Virus record (IMG/VR): IMGVR_UViG_3300050120_000105
Location: 1-60,317 of that record
Source: a virus
Strand: one strand, 5' to 3'
Length of the DNA stretch: 60,317 bases
Made by a program: the position numbers and the translations under genes. The notes below the pieces were generated by a model. The model made no database searches. It was not told the DNA's origin and saw nothing but the letters and a program-made list of their open reading frames with translations. Below are positions 6,901 to 14,768 of the stretch, piece by piece (position 1 is the first letter of the stretch; the number at the start of each line of letters is the position of its first letter).

Positions 6901-8568
6901 ACTCGTCGGTGTGCCGGGAGGCGCTGCGCCAGGCTTTGCGATTTCATTGGCCCACGAAAAAAATTGCCCGCTGGAATTGTTGTCGAGGTAGTTGTGATTG
7001 TCGAATACTAGATTGTTGGCGGGATCGGTGAGCTGGTAAAGATTTGTGTTGTTGTAGGGCTGTCCTGTTCCCGACTCCCAATTCCAGCCGCCCGAATAGT
7101 TGACGCCATCGACGATGATGAGCGTGTTGTCGCCGTTGGCGCGGATGGCATTGATCGCGGCCTGGTAGGCGCCCATCAACTGGGTTGAATTGAAGCCATT
7201 GATCGGCTCGTTCATCAGGCCGTAGGCATAGACACCAGCATTGCCTTTGTAGCGCGCGGAAATCTGCTGCCAGAGATAGGCATAGGCGGAATTGGGAAGG
7301 CGCGTTGATCCAATTGTGGAAGTCTCTTGTCCTTGAAGAGAATTGCCGTAGGGCGCAACAGCGGGAGAGTTCGTGGGGGTCGAGTTTGCTGTGTATTGAA
7401 AGGTGGTCCCTGTAACGTTGGAGATTGTCCAAGAACCGTTATAAGCGTCACCTGCATAGTTAGTGAGCGAGAGACCACTACCAACAACCGAGACGGTGAT
7501 GCCGTTGATCAGCGCAGACGTTCCGGAATAGGTCGCAGTGACCAGCGAACCAACTGAAGTCAATGATGAGATCGAGAAACTTCCCGCCAGCCCAGGACCG
7601 CCGCCAAACGTGTGCAGGTCGATTATGGCCTTGCTGCCAACCGACGCCATATTGGCTAGAACACCATCTAGCGCGGCAACGTAACTGCCGCCATTGATAT
7701 ATGTTCCGGTAGTATCAAGAGGCCCATTGAGTGCATGCTGTATACCGACCGTACCGAACTGAGGATTATTCTGCGCCCAGCCGATTGGCAGGCGATTGAT
7801 TTTCAGGTTTCGGTTGGCATAGTAGGTGATTTCCGGAAGGCCAACGACAAGAGGATACTGGCTTTCCATCCCCGAAAAATTGACGCCAACGAAGAACTGG
7901 CTCGGGGGCGGCGGCGTTGTATTGATCGCAATCGCGATAGTGTTGCTTGCGGATGTCGCATCGCCACCCGAATCATAATAGACCGCGCCACCATGCCCGC
8001 TTTGTAGAACCTGAATGGAAGCGGTGCCAACCGTGTTGGTGGTCGGTGTAAAGACGGCAGTAAAATGCTCACTATCCTGCTGAAGCAGGTTCGATAACGC
8101 GCCGCCGGTTGAGATGTTGACAGCCGGGAGGTTAAAGCCAAGGACTGCGGTGTTCCATGTGAACTGGATAAGCGCGGTCTGTCCAGTCGTCAGGCTGTAG
8201 GAAGATGCTGCGATCAACGACGTAAGTGGCGGAGGTGGCGGAGGCGGGGGCGGAGGTGGAGGCGGCCCGCCAGCGTAATTGAGCGTGAACTGCTGGGTGA
8301 CCAAAAACCCCGGCAGAGTGGCCAAAACCCCCGGCGCAGTCACCCTGATTCCAATCGAATAGGTTCCAATCGGGGTATTAACCGCCTCGACCAACTGGTT
8401 GCCGTTTTGAATCGCAAAATAGCCGTTGGGATTATTGGTCAGCGTGTAGCTGGCACCCGGAGGTGCCCCCGTAATGGATAAGGTCGCGACCAGATCGCCC
8501 ACGGCTGCATGGGCGTAGCCTGAGAAGGCGACGGCGCAGAAGATCAGGAGAGCGCGAAGCAGCTTCAT
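3991..8568 (-). CDS. Secreted tandem GH5 glycanase, tail fibre/depolymerase candidate
   Basis: A 1525-aa protein. MKLLRALLIFCAVAFSGYAHA is a Sec signal peptide. Then come a cadherin-like domain, a run of 13 prolines (about 101-113), an Ig-like domain, and two GH5-type cellulase modules. Module 1 (about 225-690) has ENSW-like landmarks YGLMNEPIN (acid/base Glu) and ILGEIGW (nucleophile Glu); module 2 (about 795-1190) has VLDVHDYGG, ILDVMNEPNF and LFLGEFGIS. The C-terminus looks cadherin-like, then SPRY/lectin-like. Its job is probably to cleave host exopolysaccharide. It is the last gene of the leftward late region. Two complete GH5 catalytic sets and a signal peptide are unusual for a phage protein. 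Confidence 0.85.
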   Translation of the reverse strand: MKLLRALLIFCAVAFSGYAHAAVGDLVATLSITGAPPGASYTLTNNPNGYFAIQNGNQLVEAVNTPIGTYSIGIRVTAPGVLATLPGFLVTQQFTLNYAGGPPPPPPPPPPPPPLTSLIAASSYSLTTGQTALIQFTWNTAVLGFNLPAVNISTGGALSNLLQQDSEHFTAVFTPTTNTVGTASIQVLQSGHGGAVYYDSGGDATSASNTIAIAINTTPPPPSQFFVGVNFSGMESQYPLVVGLPEITYYANRNLKINRLPIGWAQNNPQFGTVGIQHALNGPLDTTGTYINGGSYVAALDGVLANMASVGSKAIIDLHTFGGGPGLAGSFSISSLTSVGSLVTATYSGTSALINGITVSVVGSGLSLTNYAGDAYNGSWTISNVTGTTFQYTANSTPTNSPAVAPYGNSLQGQETSTIGSTRLPNSAYAYLWQQISARYKGNAGVYAYGLMNEPINGFNSTQLMGAYQAAINAIRANGDNTLIIVDGVNYSGGWNWESGTGQPYNNTNLYQLTDPANNLVFDNHNYLDNNSSGQFFSWANEIAKPGAAPPGTPTSATIGETRLNGFLPWKASHNVNAILGEIGWSNDQLANGGNDNYAAWNTAAYNTIALAQSNQVPVFAWGAGPNFNPGMAFYLGPSSVASPGVANFSSAGLQSTLMTVLEQFSGYTGPQPLAYRVDLPTIVTTTANPDAPKLQIVNIGTVGSQVTNNFAVRYNGTIPSGGVTITPGATRADNGASAGGTVTPPSVTLPAGNNAIGYFTYTPAEAGLLNIAATNNGGWINPPAVQITTGAVIAPSVAIPPPWTGANLSGMESTNPGAIYPVSQGAPLAGVYNDSYMAYYHNRGMNIARLPFKRERVQPRLFGALSNTLSFGGASGLDALDSAVNDAVNSGMVAVLDVHDYGGTLVTIDISSVSVTGTTATCTVADTTILNAGATLTLGATATTNPTPTYAGAITIINGTTFTIPVPNGTPSSGATTGTFSALVGTAGYSNAAIADFETKLMARYAPLSPNIILDVMNEPNFVTASVMATATQAIITSVRTNTSFTGYIFAEVGGSYSKASLFSTTLNSVGSLLTDPLNKIVYEVHSYLDAGGSGSSPYPSATGVGAVSLIDATEYARANGLKLFLGEFGISGVTSMITETEAQLGYISANPDVWVGWTAWTTAPYVTLPSQVNTPPFQFPPPGGVVTDEPNMPALISAGLSSFFAAAPTGINMNWVAGWDGGQIPATTSSGTVLTGPMTAQEPNIDGSGTTTFTLISNPGSLFSINGSNELVLAGTLANLTTYPISIQVTNSHGVSGTFVVDIICNSVVTIDPTTIGSGIYTLSNGNLTILHTGAGSAVQTVRITKSKSGGGPFYFELHYDSGFTQGNQPLLFARNFNDPLTPPGYWYLSGFAVQSNFASIQSTVQGTVATMTFASTAPAAGDTVGFAWAPGSYLGVRLNGGNWNNNGANVPATGALNISSLPQPLFPSYYAYQNGEGATFNFCATSCTYTIPSGFSKLNFLLKRDIDPSSNDNDPVGLEKAA

Positions 8569-8628
8569 GCTATGATGTCACCGGTGGCCATTCAGTGTTC
8601 CATGGAAGCGGGTTAGCTGGAGCTTTTT
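8569..8628. other. Divergent intergenic region
   Basis: Sixty bases between the leftward GH5 gene and the rightward acyltransferase gene. It should hold promoters for the acyltransferase, but no clear -35/-10 pair stands out. AGCTGGAG about 8 nt before ATG 8629 is its likely ribosome binding site. Confidence 0.4.
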
Positions 8629-9708
8629 ATGTTGATGCGGACCAGCAACGATATTGACGGCATTTTTTCAGGGCAGACGATCGAGGGCCGCTGGCTGGAA
8701 GTCAAAGGCCGATCATCAGGATTTGATTATTTGCGGATCATACTGGCCTGTCTGATCGTCGGCTGGCATTCCTATCCCGTCGCTTATGGTCCAGAGGCGG
8801 CTCTGGACTTCTGGACGAGATGGCCCGGATTGTTTCTTCAACTCATACTGCCATGCTTCTTTGCGCTGAGTGGATTTCTGGTTTCCGCGAGCAAAACCCG
8901 CGTCACTCTCAGCGTTTTTTTATGGCTTCGGGTCATTCGTCTGTTCCCGGCACTCGCCGTTGAGATCATCTTGTCGGCGCTGATATTGGGCCCACTGCTG
9001 ACCCAGCTGCCGCTGTCGACTTATTTCACGACGAGGAACTTTTACAGCTATTTCGGGAACATGGTTGGCTGGGTGCATTTTGTGTTGCCCGGCGTTTTCC
9101 TGGACAACCAGATACCCAATGTCGTGAACGCCTCTCTCTGGACGCTGCCCTTTGAACTCGAATGCTATGTCCTGATCTCGGTTCTGGTGGTACTCGGGAT
9201 ATTCACCGGCGCCGGCAAACGGATGTTGGCGTGTCTTGTCGTCGTCACGGCGATCGCGGCACTCATCAACATCGCCATGGGCGTGAATGCAGCCCCGATG
9301 GGCACCGTCAACGGGCGGCTGCTCGTTCTCAATTTCCTCGCCGGCGCGGTGCTCTATTCCTACCGAGCCCGTATTCCCTACCATCCCGGCATTGCCGTCT
9401 TTGCAGCCGTTGCCGGAATGGTGCTGATGCGGTTCGACTACCTCGTCTATTTATCGCCGATATTAACGGCCTACCTGACGGTTTATCTCGGCCTTTTGAA
9501 TCCTGCCCGGACCATCGTTGTGAGCAGCGGCGACTATTCCTACGGAACCTATATCTATGCGTTTCCGATTCAGCAAACCATCGCGTCGCTGATGCACGGC
9601 AGGGCGACCTGGTTGTCGATCGTTTCGGCCTCGCTCCCCTTGACGATTGGCTTCTCCCTGATGTCCTGGCACTTCATCGAGAAACCGTTCCAGCGCTTTA
9701 AGAAGTGA
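8629..9708 (+). CDS. Membrane O-acetyltransferase (acyltransferase 3 family)
   Basis: 359 aa with about ten hydrophobic segments. Starts GFDYLRIILACLIVGWHSYP after a soluble lead: the FDYLR and the W-H of the first helix are hallmarks of acyltransferase-3 (OafA/WecH) enzymes, which move acetyl groups from the cytoplasmic side onto surface polysaccharide. FALSGFLVS and the end SWHFIEKPFQRF also fit. In phages such genes alter the host O-antigen or EPS to block superinfection or change adsorption. It is the only clear + strand gene in the late block, with its own start region and a tail-to-tail gap of 2 bp to the next gene, so it looks like a moron. Confidence 0.9.
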   Translation: MLMRTSNDIDGIFSGQTIEGRWLEVKGRSSGFDYLRIILACLIVGWHSYPVAYGPEAALDFWTRWPGLFLQLILPCFFALSGFLVSASKTRVTLSVFLWLRVIRLFPALAVEIILSALILGPLLTQLPLSTYFTTRNFYSYFGNMVGWVHFVLPGVFLDNQIPNVVNASLWTLPFELECYVLISVLVVLGIFTGAGKRMLACLVVVTAIAALINIAMGVNAAPMGTVNGRLLVLNFLAGAVLYSYRARIPYHPGIAVFAAVAGMVLMRFDYLVYLSPILTAYLTVYLGLLNPARTIVVSSGDYSYGTYIYAFPIQQTIASLMHGRATWLSIVSASLPLTIGFSLMSWHFIEKPFQRFKK

Positions 9709-9710
9709 CT

Positions 9711-10628
9711 TCACGGAGTGCCCCAGTAAGTCTGCTGGTTGTTTTCTATCGAGGTTCGAGACCCGGAAGGTATTCCTCCGGCGAGATCATAGGATATGTA
9801 CTCGCCGATTTCTCCGCTCCAGGAGGCATCACCATCCCCGTACCCGAGATAAAGATTTGCCGCCGTCAGCGTTTGAGCATTCGTGTTGGTTCCTGCCGTC
9901 GTTCGGTTGACCCAAAATGCGATAGCACCAGTTGATGAATTGTATTGAACTTCAACCACGGCTGCGACCGATGCCGTGAGGGGGTTTGATGTTAGTGAAG
10001 TGTCAATAGTGGCTGTCGCGGCCTTCAATAAGTGAAGAGTTTGCGGAGCGGTAGAGTCCACCCGCCACTCTAGTGCTGCGCTCACTGAGCCAGAAGCTAT
10101 TCCCTGGGCCGCGGATGTCGCTGTGTTTAGCACCACGGCGTTCTGGTACAAGGTGTTGACCGGATTAGCGGTTATGGTCGTCGTCAGGTAAGTCGGAGTG
10201 GCCGAAACAAACAGCGGAGCTGGTTGTCCGTTAAGCGTTGTGACGGCTCCAGACTGATAAATGATCGGAGCCCCGGCCGCTGCACTGGTCGCATTGTCTC
10301 CAGCGCCACATTGATCATACCAAGTTGTGACCTTGCATGTCGTACCGCTGCAAAATGTCGAGAGCGCCGACGTGTTCAAAACGTTGGACGAAAAACCGAT
10401 GTTTGAAGTCGTGCTGTCGCTGGACCGCGTGACCTGCATCGCGTTGCCAGCATAAGAGGTCAGCAATTGGCGCGTGCTGTAACAGACTTTAACGCCAGTC
10501 GATATTCCATCGAGTGGGAGCGTAACCGCGCTGATCCCCACCTGCTGAACCGACTGCCACCACGCCCATGCGCCGATCGAGGGAAAGCAAAGCGCAGCCG
10601 CAACGATGGAAGCAAAGAGCCGTTTCAC
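9711..10628 (-). CDS. Secreted GH54-like/lectin tail protein
   Basis: 305 aa. The start is set at GTG 10628, which overlaps the upstream stop (GTGA) and gives a clean signal peptide MKRLFASIVAAALC...GAWA. The segment VCYSTRQLLTSYAGNAMQVT, then SSDSTTSNIGF and VTTWYDQCGAGDNATS, matches the arabinofuranosidase-B catalytic-domain type repeat seen in phage tail proteins. The C-terminal half is jelly-roll, LamG-like (ISYDLAGGIPSGSR at the end). Probably binds or trims surface polysaccharide. It lies in the fibre cluster. Confidence 0.7.
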   Translation of the reverse strand: MKRLFASIVAAALCFPSIGAWAWWQSVQQVGISAVTLPLDGISTGVKVCYSTRQLLTSYAGNAMQVTRSSDSTTSNIGFSSNVLNTSALSTFCSGTTCKVTTWYDQCGAGDNATSAAAGAPIIYQSGAVTTLNGQPAPLFVSATPTYLTTTITANPVNTLYQNAVVLNTATSAAQGIASGSVSAALEWRVDSTAPQTLHLLKAATATIDTSLTSNPLTASVAAVVEVQYNSSTGAIAFWVNRTTAGTNTNAQTLTAANLYLGYGDGDASWSGEIGEYISYDLAGGIPSGSRTSIENNQQTYWGTP

Positions 10629-11260
10629 AGCGAATAGCCCCAAGCCTTGACAGATACGAGACCACCCGTTCCAGGGGCACCCGAGACGACGGCGATGCTG
10701 GTACTGACCGCACTTGCTGGAATGCAGGGGGAGAAGATTTGCTCATCGACTCCAAGTCCTGCCGTATTGGCCGGAACCCATAGAATAGAACTCATCGTTG
10801 CGGTGATAACTCCGGTCACGGTATCAGTGACATTGGTGTTGGCGGTGGCGTTGGCGCGGATCGAATAGCCACAAATGTAAGTAGTGTGGCCCGTAACATT
10901 CGTGAGTGTTGCCGTGGTCGCCGCCGTGGTGCCCGTAGCTGATGCCGTGATCGGAACAGCGCCGACCGGATACGGAAGCTGCCCGACCGTGCCAATGGTG
11001 TTGGTGCCTGTAGGCGTTGCCGCCGTATTCTGCACCGCGAACGTTCCGGCATTGGTGACCGCGCCGCCGCCCCCGCCCCCGCCAGAACCAGACGTGCAAA
11101 GATGTCCCGTTGAATCAATCGTTAGATAGCCCGAGTTATTAGGATAACTTGCGGTCCCGCATCCTCCCGGCAAGAGGGTGGGAGAAGATTGCGCGTTCGC
11201 CTGATGCCACGATAGCGCAACCAACAGCGCAAAGACCCACGTCGCAATAATTCTGCGCAT
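10625..11260 (-). CDS. Secreted low-complexity virion-type protein
   Basis: 211 aa from ATG 11260, which has GGAGAA upstream. MRRIIATWVFALLVALSWHQ plus ANAQ is a signal peptide. A Gly run follows, then a Thr/Ala/Val-rich beta-type domain (residues about 75-210), like head decoration or fibre-tip proteins. No enzyme motif seen. Translationally coupled to the downstream GH54-like gene. Confidence 0.6.
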   Translation of the reverse strand: MRRIIATWVFALLVALSWHQANAQSSPTLLPGGCGTASYPNNSGYLTIDSTGHLCTSGSGGGGGGGAVTNAGTFAVQNTAATPTGTNTIGTVGQLPYPVGAVPITASATGTTAATTATLTNVTGHTTYICGYSIRANATANTNVTDTVTGVITATMSSILWVPANTAGLGVDEQIFSPCIPASAVSTSIAVVSGAPGTGGLVSVKAWGYSL

Positions 11261-11303
11261 ATCGGTTTTCTCCGGTGATTTTAAGAGAGGAAGATGGCGC
11301 GGT

Positions 11304-11702
11304 CTAGATACCGCTTCCCTGGACGAAGCAGAAGACATACCGCCCGTATGCGCCACCACCCAGGAACACGAGCGTATGCCCAGTTGGATTCGACCTGTCC
11401 CATTTCAGCTTTATGTCAGGAATCTCGATTTCCGTTCCGATGTCGATATGCGGTCGCCCGAGCGGTTTGTCGGGTCGGTCGTCAGTGATGGTCGCAAACG
11501 TCTTGCCATTGCGGACGTGAACTTCGTCGGCGTAGTATCCGTCAGCCTCACCGCAGCACGGTTCTTTCGGATGATCTGGCCGCATCAGCGACCGGAACCA
11601 TTCCCTGATGACCGGGTCGGAATTCTCCCATTGGCCGAGATCGCGGGCATTTGCATTGCCGAGAAACGCCACCATGCCGAAGATGATCAGACTGATCTTC
11701 AT
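11304..11702 (-). CDS. Secreted protein with CC motif, unknown
   Basis: 132 aa from ATG 11702 (ATGA overlap with the upstream stop). MKISLIIFGMVAFLGNANA is a signal peptide. The mature part has WFRSLMRPDHPKEPCCGEAD and YVFCFVQGSGI, so three Cys likely form disulfides in the periplasm. I recall similar small exported proteins in rhizobial phages and prophages, of unknown function. It sits in a run of three coupled exported-protein genes. Confidence 0.65.
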   Translation of the reverse strand: MKISLIIFGMVAFLGNANARDLGQWENSDPVIREWFRSLMRPDHPKEPCCGEADGYYADEVHVRNGKTFATITDDRPDKPLGRPHIDIGTEIEIPDIKLKWDRSNPTGHTLVFLGGGAYGRYVFCFVQGSGI

Positions 11703-11914
11703 GGCTTTTTCAAACACTGCCGCGCTCGTTCAATCCGCGCCTCGGACGCATGGGCATCAAGCGCCATCTGTTCAGCCGCTGCTTCCCCGAGTATCGCCAC
11801 GGCTTCCCGCACCATGGCGCAAGTGATCTTGCCGGGTTTTTGATGGCCGATCGGCTTGCCGTCGCCGGCGCTGGCCGAGACCGTGAGCGCGAGCAGGATG
11901 AAGGCTGTTTTCAT
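11699..11914 (-). CDS. Small exported protein, unknown
   Basis: 71 aa. MKTAFILLALTVSASAGDGK is a signal peptide followed by a helical domain with two Cys (ITCAMVREAVAILGEAAAEQ, ...ARQCLKKP). Both ends overlap neighbours by ATGA. Probably periplasmic; a spanin-like or lysozyme-accessory role is possible but unproven. Confidence 0.6.
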   Translation of the reverse strand: MKTAFILLALTVSASAGDGKPIGHQKPGKITCAMVREAVAILGEAAAEQMALDAHASEARIERARQCLKKP

Positions 11915-12558
11915 CCCGGAACCCGATAATCAAGCACCCGGAGCCGGTACGGGATCTCCTGCCAGCCCCGGTTCCCACCGGTGGCGTTCCAGGCCATCAA
12001 CTGACCATTCACGACCCGTGACACGATCGCGACGTGTCCCCCGCCCCGGCGTGAGGATACGATCACGGCGCCGGGTACAGGTCCGCCGGCCGACCTTCCC
12101 CAGTGCAGATAGGAAAGGGCCGCCGCAGATCCGGTGCCCCGGATGCCCCGTTCTGCCAACGCCGAGCCTACATTTAGGGCGCAGGCCAGTCTTCCTGCGA
12201 TATAGCGAGCCGGCCGTCCGATGGCGGAATCGAACGACCCGTAGGATACCGTTTGCCGGGCCACGGTTGGCCGCGTAGCCGTCCAACTACGCGGCGCGAA
12301 GCCGCTACTGCGCGACGCGAAGCCGCTATGCGCAGCGCCGTGCGTAGCGCTGTGGCTTCTGCCGGTATATCTTGCGGGCTGCTGCTGGGACGCTCCGAAC
12401 AGGCAAAACAGGTCGGCGCAGGCCGGTTGCGCAACGCGCTGATAGTGACGGTGATGATGGTGGTGATACGTATAATGCTGGTGATGCCGGTGCCGGGCTT
12501 CTGCCGGCGAAAGCAGGCATAGCGATGCGCATACTGCCAAGAGCAGATATTTCAGCAT
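11911..12558 (-). CDS. Exported NlpC/CHAP-like cysteine peptidase (TIGR02594-like)
   Basis: 215 aa. MLKYLLLAVCASLCLLSPAEA is a signal peptide, followed by a His-rich stretch (about 22-40) and a linker. The C-terminal ~110 residues have a Cys in RLACALNVGSALAERGI, a His in GGGHVAIVSRV and an Asn in MAWNATGGN, the order found in TIGR02594-type papain-fold peptidoglycan amidases. It likely cuts peptide cross-links after export. The linker is built partly from the nested palindromic element at 12287-12355, inserted in frame. Confidence 0.7.
   Translation of the reverse strand: MLKYLLLAVCASLCLLSPAEARHRHHQHYTYHHHHHRHYQRVAQPACADLFCLFGASQQQPARYTGRSHSATHGAAHSGFASRSSGFAPRSWTATRPTVARQTVSYGSFDSAIGRPARYIAGRLACALNVGSALAERGIRGTGSAAALSYLHWGRSAGGPVPGAVIVSSRRGGGHVAIVSRVVNGQLMAWNATGGNRGWQEIPYRLRVLDYRVPG
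12287..12355. repeat. Nested palindromic elements: type A split by type B
   Basis: Bases 12287-12307 plus 12341-12355 rebuild exactly the 36-bp type A element found at 43879 and 47387. Between them lies a complete 33-bp type B element (12308-12340). The insertion point is the loop of A, with no target duplication, and 33 bp keeps the host reading frame open. Confidence 0.85.
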
Positions 12559-12608
12559 GTCGATTTCCTTAAAATGGTGCCGGGCGGTACAGCGCCCGGT
12601 CTTTGTCG

Positions 12609-12929
12609 TCAGGCGGCCGGCGGGGGAATCGGAACGCCAGTTGCTGCGGTGAACGCGGTATGCATCGCCGTAGTCGCGTCAGTGATTTGCTGGGTCAGCG
12701 CGACAATCGCTGGATTCTGGTTGGATTGAGCATTGATCTGCGCCACGAGCGCAGCGATGTCGGAAGTGCCTTCCTGTATAAACGCGGCAACAGACGTTTT
12801 CAGGTCATCGATGGCAGCCATGATATTTTTCTCCATGAGGGCGAGCTGATTTTCGATAGCATCAAGGCGGCGCACGACCTCGGAAACCGCATCGATGTAA
12901 GGATGATGATGGATGTGCAGAGTCACCAT
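12609..12929 (-). CDS. Coiled-coil phage protein, unknown
   Basis: 106 aa. After MVTLHIHHHPYIDA there is a long amphipathic helix with heptads (VVRRLDAIENQLALMEKNIM) and a Pro/Ala C-terminus. Probably a small virion- or lysis-associated oligomer. No SP or TM. Confidence 0.55.
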   Translation of the reverse strand: MVTLHIHHHPYIDAVSEVVRRLDAIENQLALMEKNIMAAIDDLKTSVAAFIQEGTSDIAALVAQINAQSNQNPAIVALTQQITDATTAMHTAFTAATGVPIPPPAA

Positions 12930-12935
12930 ATTCAG

Positions 12936-13028
12936 TTATTTTCCGTAGATGGTTCCAAAGATGATGCATAATGCGACTACGACCAGTGTGCCGATGAGAA
13001 TGACAACGCTCGCTTTGCGTTCATGCAT
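12936..13028 (-). CDS. 30-aa single-span membrane peptide
   Basis: MHERKASVVILIGTLVVVAL and ten more residues form one transmembrane helix with positive N-terminal side. AAGGA lies about 9 nt before the ATG. It belongs to the cluster of tiny membrane proteins near the lysis genes and could tune lysis. Confidence 0.45.
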   Translation of the reverse strand: MHERKASVVILIGTLVVVALCIIFGTIYGK

Positions 13029-13102
13029 GTCAGCAATCCTTGCAGATGCTCTCTGGCGCGGGAGGATAAGGCCGCAGCGGATCGATCTGAGACTGATGCG
13101 GC

Positions 13103-13351
13103 CTAACGCTGGTAGCCTGTGGGAAAGTAGAGCGGGCCACCCCCAATGCCCACGACTGAGAGAATCCATGCCACGATAGCGATGACGATCAGCAGGCCTA
13201 CGAAGATCTGCCCCCATTTGTAAACGTTGGCATCGATCGACCATCCAAGAAAGCTCGTGATCAGCCACACGATCGCATAGGCAACTATGCAAACGCCGGC
13301 GATATAGAGCAGCAGATATAGAAAACTGAGTAGAACGCCGCCGAGTGCCAT
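13103..13351 (-). CDS. Small membrane protein, Thivi_2564-like
   Basis: 82 aa with two hydrophobic helices (LLSFLYLLLYIAGVCIVAYA and IFVGLLIVIAIVAWILSVVG). It resembles the Thivi_2564 family of small bacterial membrane proteins as I remember it. In this setting it is a holin candidate, although 15935-16288 is another. Confidence 0.55.
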   Translation of the reverse strand: MALGGVLLSFLYLLLYIAGVCIVAYAIVWLITSFLGWSIDANVYKWGQIFVGLLIVIAIVAWILSVVGIGGGPLYFPTGYQR

Positions 13352-13362
13352 TGCATTTCTCC

Positions 13363-13488
13363 TTAGATCATCGCCTCAAACCAAAGATAAAACAGGTACA
13401 GCGTGACGCTCAGATACCCGAGCCAGAAGCATGAGCATGTGATGTATTCGTTTGCTGTCGTCGGTCGGTCAATGCGCATTTCGCTCAT
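13363..13488 (-). CDS. 41-aa single-span membrane protein
   Basis: Start at ATG 13488 overlapping the upstream stop (ATGA). Sequence MSEMRIDRPTTANEYITCSC then WLGYLSVTLYLFYLWF forms one membrane helix. Unknown function; part of the membrane-protein cluster. Confidence 0.5.
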   Translation of the reverse strand: MSEMRIDRPTTANEYITCSCFWLGYLSVTLYLFYLWFEAMI

Positions 13489-13685
13489 CCTTTGATGTGC
13501 GGGAATGCAGGCTCGATCGATATCCAGTAGTATTGGCCGTCTACCCAATCGAGGCGGTCCTTGAGCAGATTGAAAATCGCGGTCTCGTCCTGCGACGGCG
13601 GCCCGTTTTCCTTGGTCAGAAAAACCTGGACGATGCCATCGAGCCCGCGAACGCGGTCGCAGCGAAATTTCAGGAGGGGATGCAT
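13485..13685 (-). CDS. Small soluble protein, unknown
   Basis: 66 aa (MHPLLKFRCDRVRGLDGIVQ...), mixed alpha/beta composition with several aromatic residues near the end (VDGQYYWISIEP). Its start nearly abuts the upstream stop. No domain recognised. Confidence 0.5.
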   Translation of the reverse strand: MHPLLKFRCDRVRGLDGIVQVFLTKENGPPSQDETAIFNLLKDRLDWVDGQYYWISIEPAFPHIKG

Positions 13686-13687
13686 GG

Positions 13688-14296
13688 TCAGTGATGCGTA
13701 AATGTTATGATCAACGCAGCGACCGCAACTAACATAGAAATGATAAAAGAAGCTCCAACAGCCAACGCACCGATCGAACTGACGCCTGCGGTCTTGCCCC
13801 TGTTCTGTCCTTCTCCGGTATCAAATCGCGTCTTCAAGTCAGCGATCTTGTCGTCAAGGTTCTTCTGGACTGACTGCAACAGCGATTCACCCTTGTTGAT
13901 CAGAGTGGTGAAGTTGTTTTCCATCTTGTTGATGGCAATGCTGTTGCTTTCGTTGGTCGCTCCAGCCGCTTCCTTCTGTGCCTGCAACGCCGCCGCGATG
14001 GCGGTTTTGTCTGCAATGGAAAGCTGCTCGGTTCGCTTGTCCCGCTCCACGAACTGTTTCTCGACGCCATCAAACTTGACTTCAAACAGAGTGGTGATGT
14101 GAACGATCGCGGCATCTATCTGTTCTTGACGCCCATCGATATTATGCTGAATCGCCGCAATTGTTCTATCTTGAGCGCCCTGCTGACTTTCCAGCAGTTC
14201 TTTGAGATTATCGATTTCCCGACGAAGATTCTCAGTTGTAAGAATAGACGGGTCAGGATTGGGCTTGCCCCCATTTATCGACTCCTGCTCAGTCAT
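13688..14296 (-). CDS. Coiled-coil protein with C-terminal membrane anchor
   Basis: 202 aa. Residues about 20-165 form long coiled coils (NLRREIDNLKELLESQQ, ALQAQKEAAGATNESNS), and a single C-terminal membrane helix follows (ALAVGASFIISMLVAVAALI). This architecture is common in phages beside lysis genes. A membrane-tethered structural or holin/spanin-like role is possible. Confidence 0.6.
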   Translation of the reverse strand: MTEQESINGGKPNPDPSILTTENLRREIDNLKELLESQQGAQDRTIAAIQHNIDGRQEQIDAAIVHITTLFEVKFDGVEKQFVERDKRTEQLSIADKTAIAAALQAQKEAAGATNESNSIAINKMENNFTTLINKGESLLQSVQKNLDDKIADLKTRFDTGEGQNRGKTAGVSSIGALAVGASFIISMLVAVAALIITFTHH

Positions 14297-14345
14297 TTTC
14301 CATTCTCATGACACGAGCCTCCTTATCTACGGAATGACCAGCATG

Positions 14346-14768
14346 TTAGTGCCAGCCAGCCACAATCACGCCAGTCGAGGTTGTTCCAATCAGGACCGGA
14401 GTAGTGGTGGCCATCAGGGTTCGCAGATGCCCCGAGATCGGCCGGGATGCCATCGCAAACCGATGGGCTGCTGCCGGCGGCGTAATAACACCAACCACCG
14501 CAGTTAAAGCTGCAACAATCTGATTGAACAGCACCGATCCCACAGTGACCGCCGCTGCGTAACCTGGACCCGCAATTGACGCCGCCGCCGCCATAATGCT
14601 TTCGATAGTCGGAACGTATTTTCCCAAGTTTGCAACTGCTGACTGGATCGATCCAGCGACAGTCGCCCATTGGGTCTGGAAAGCGGAAATCTGGGCTGTC
14701 GTGCAGCCGGCCATAACGCCCGCACCGATGAACGCGGTCGAAATCAAGAAAGAGCGACGGTTGATCAT
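14346..14768 (-). CDS. Phage-encoded lipoprotein, unknown
   Basis: 140 aa. MINRRSFLISTAFIGAGVMA then GC: a twin-arginine-like start and a lipobox (VMAGC), so the mature protein should begin with a lipidated Cys. The body is Ala/Val-rich. Phage lipoproteins often act in superinfection exclusion or as outer-membrane spanins; which applies here is unclear. Start chosen over the longer overlapping frame 14323-14799 because only this one has a signal sequence. Confidence 0.6.
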   Translation of the reverse strand: MINRRSFLISTAFIGAGVMAGCTTAQISAFQTQWATVAGSIQSAVANLGKYVPTIESIMAAAASIAGPGYAAAVTVGSVLFNQIVAALTAVVGVITPPAAAHRFAMASRPISGHLRTLMATTTPVLIGTTSTGVIVAGWH

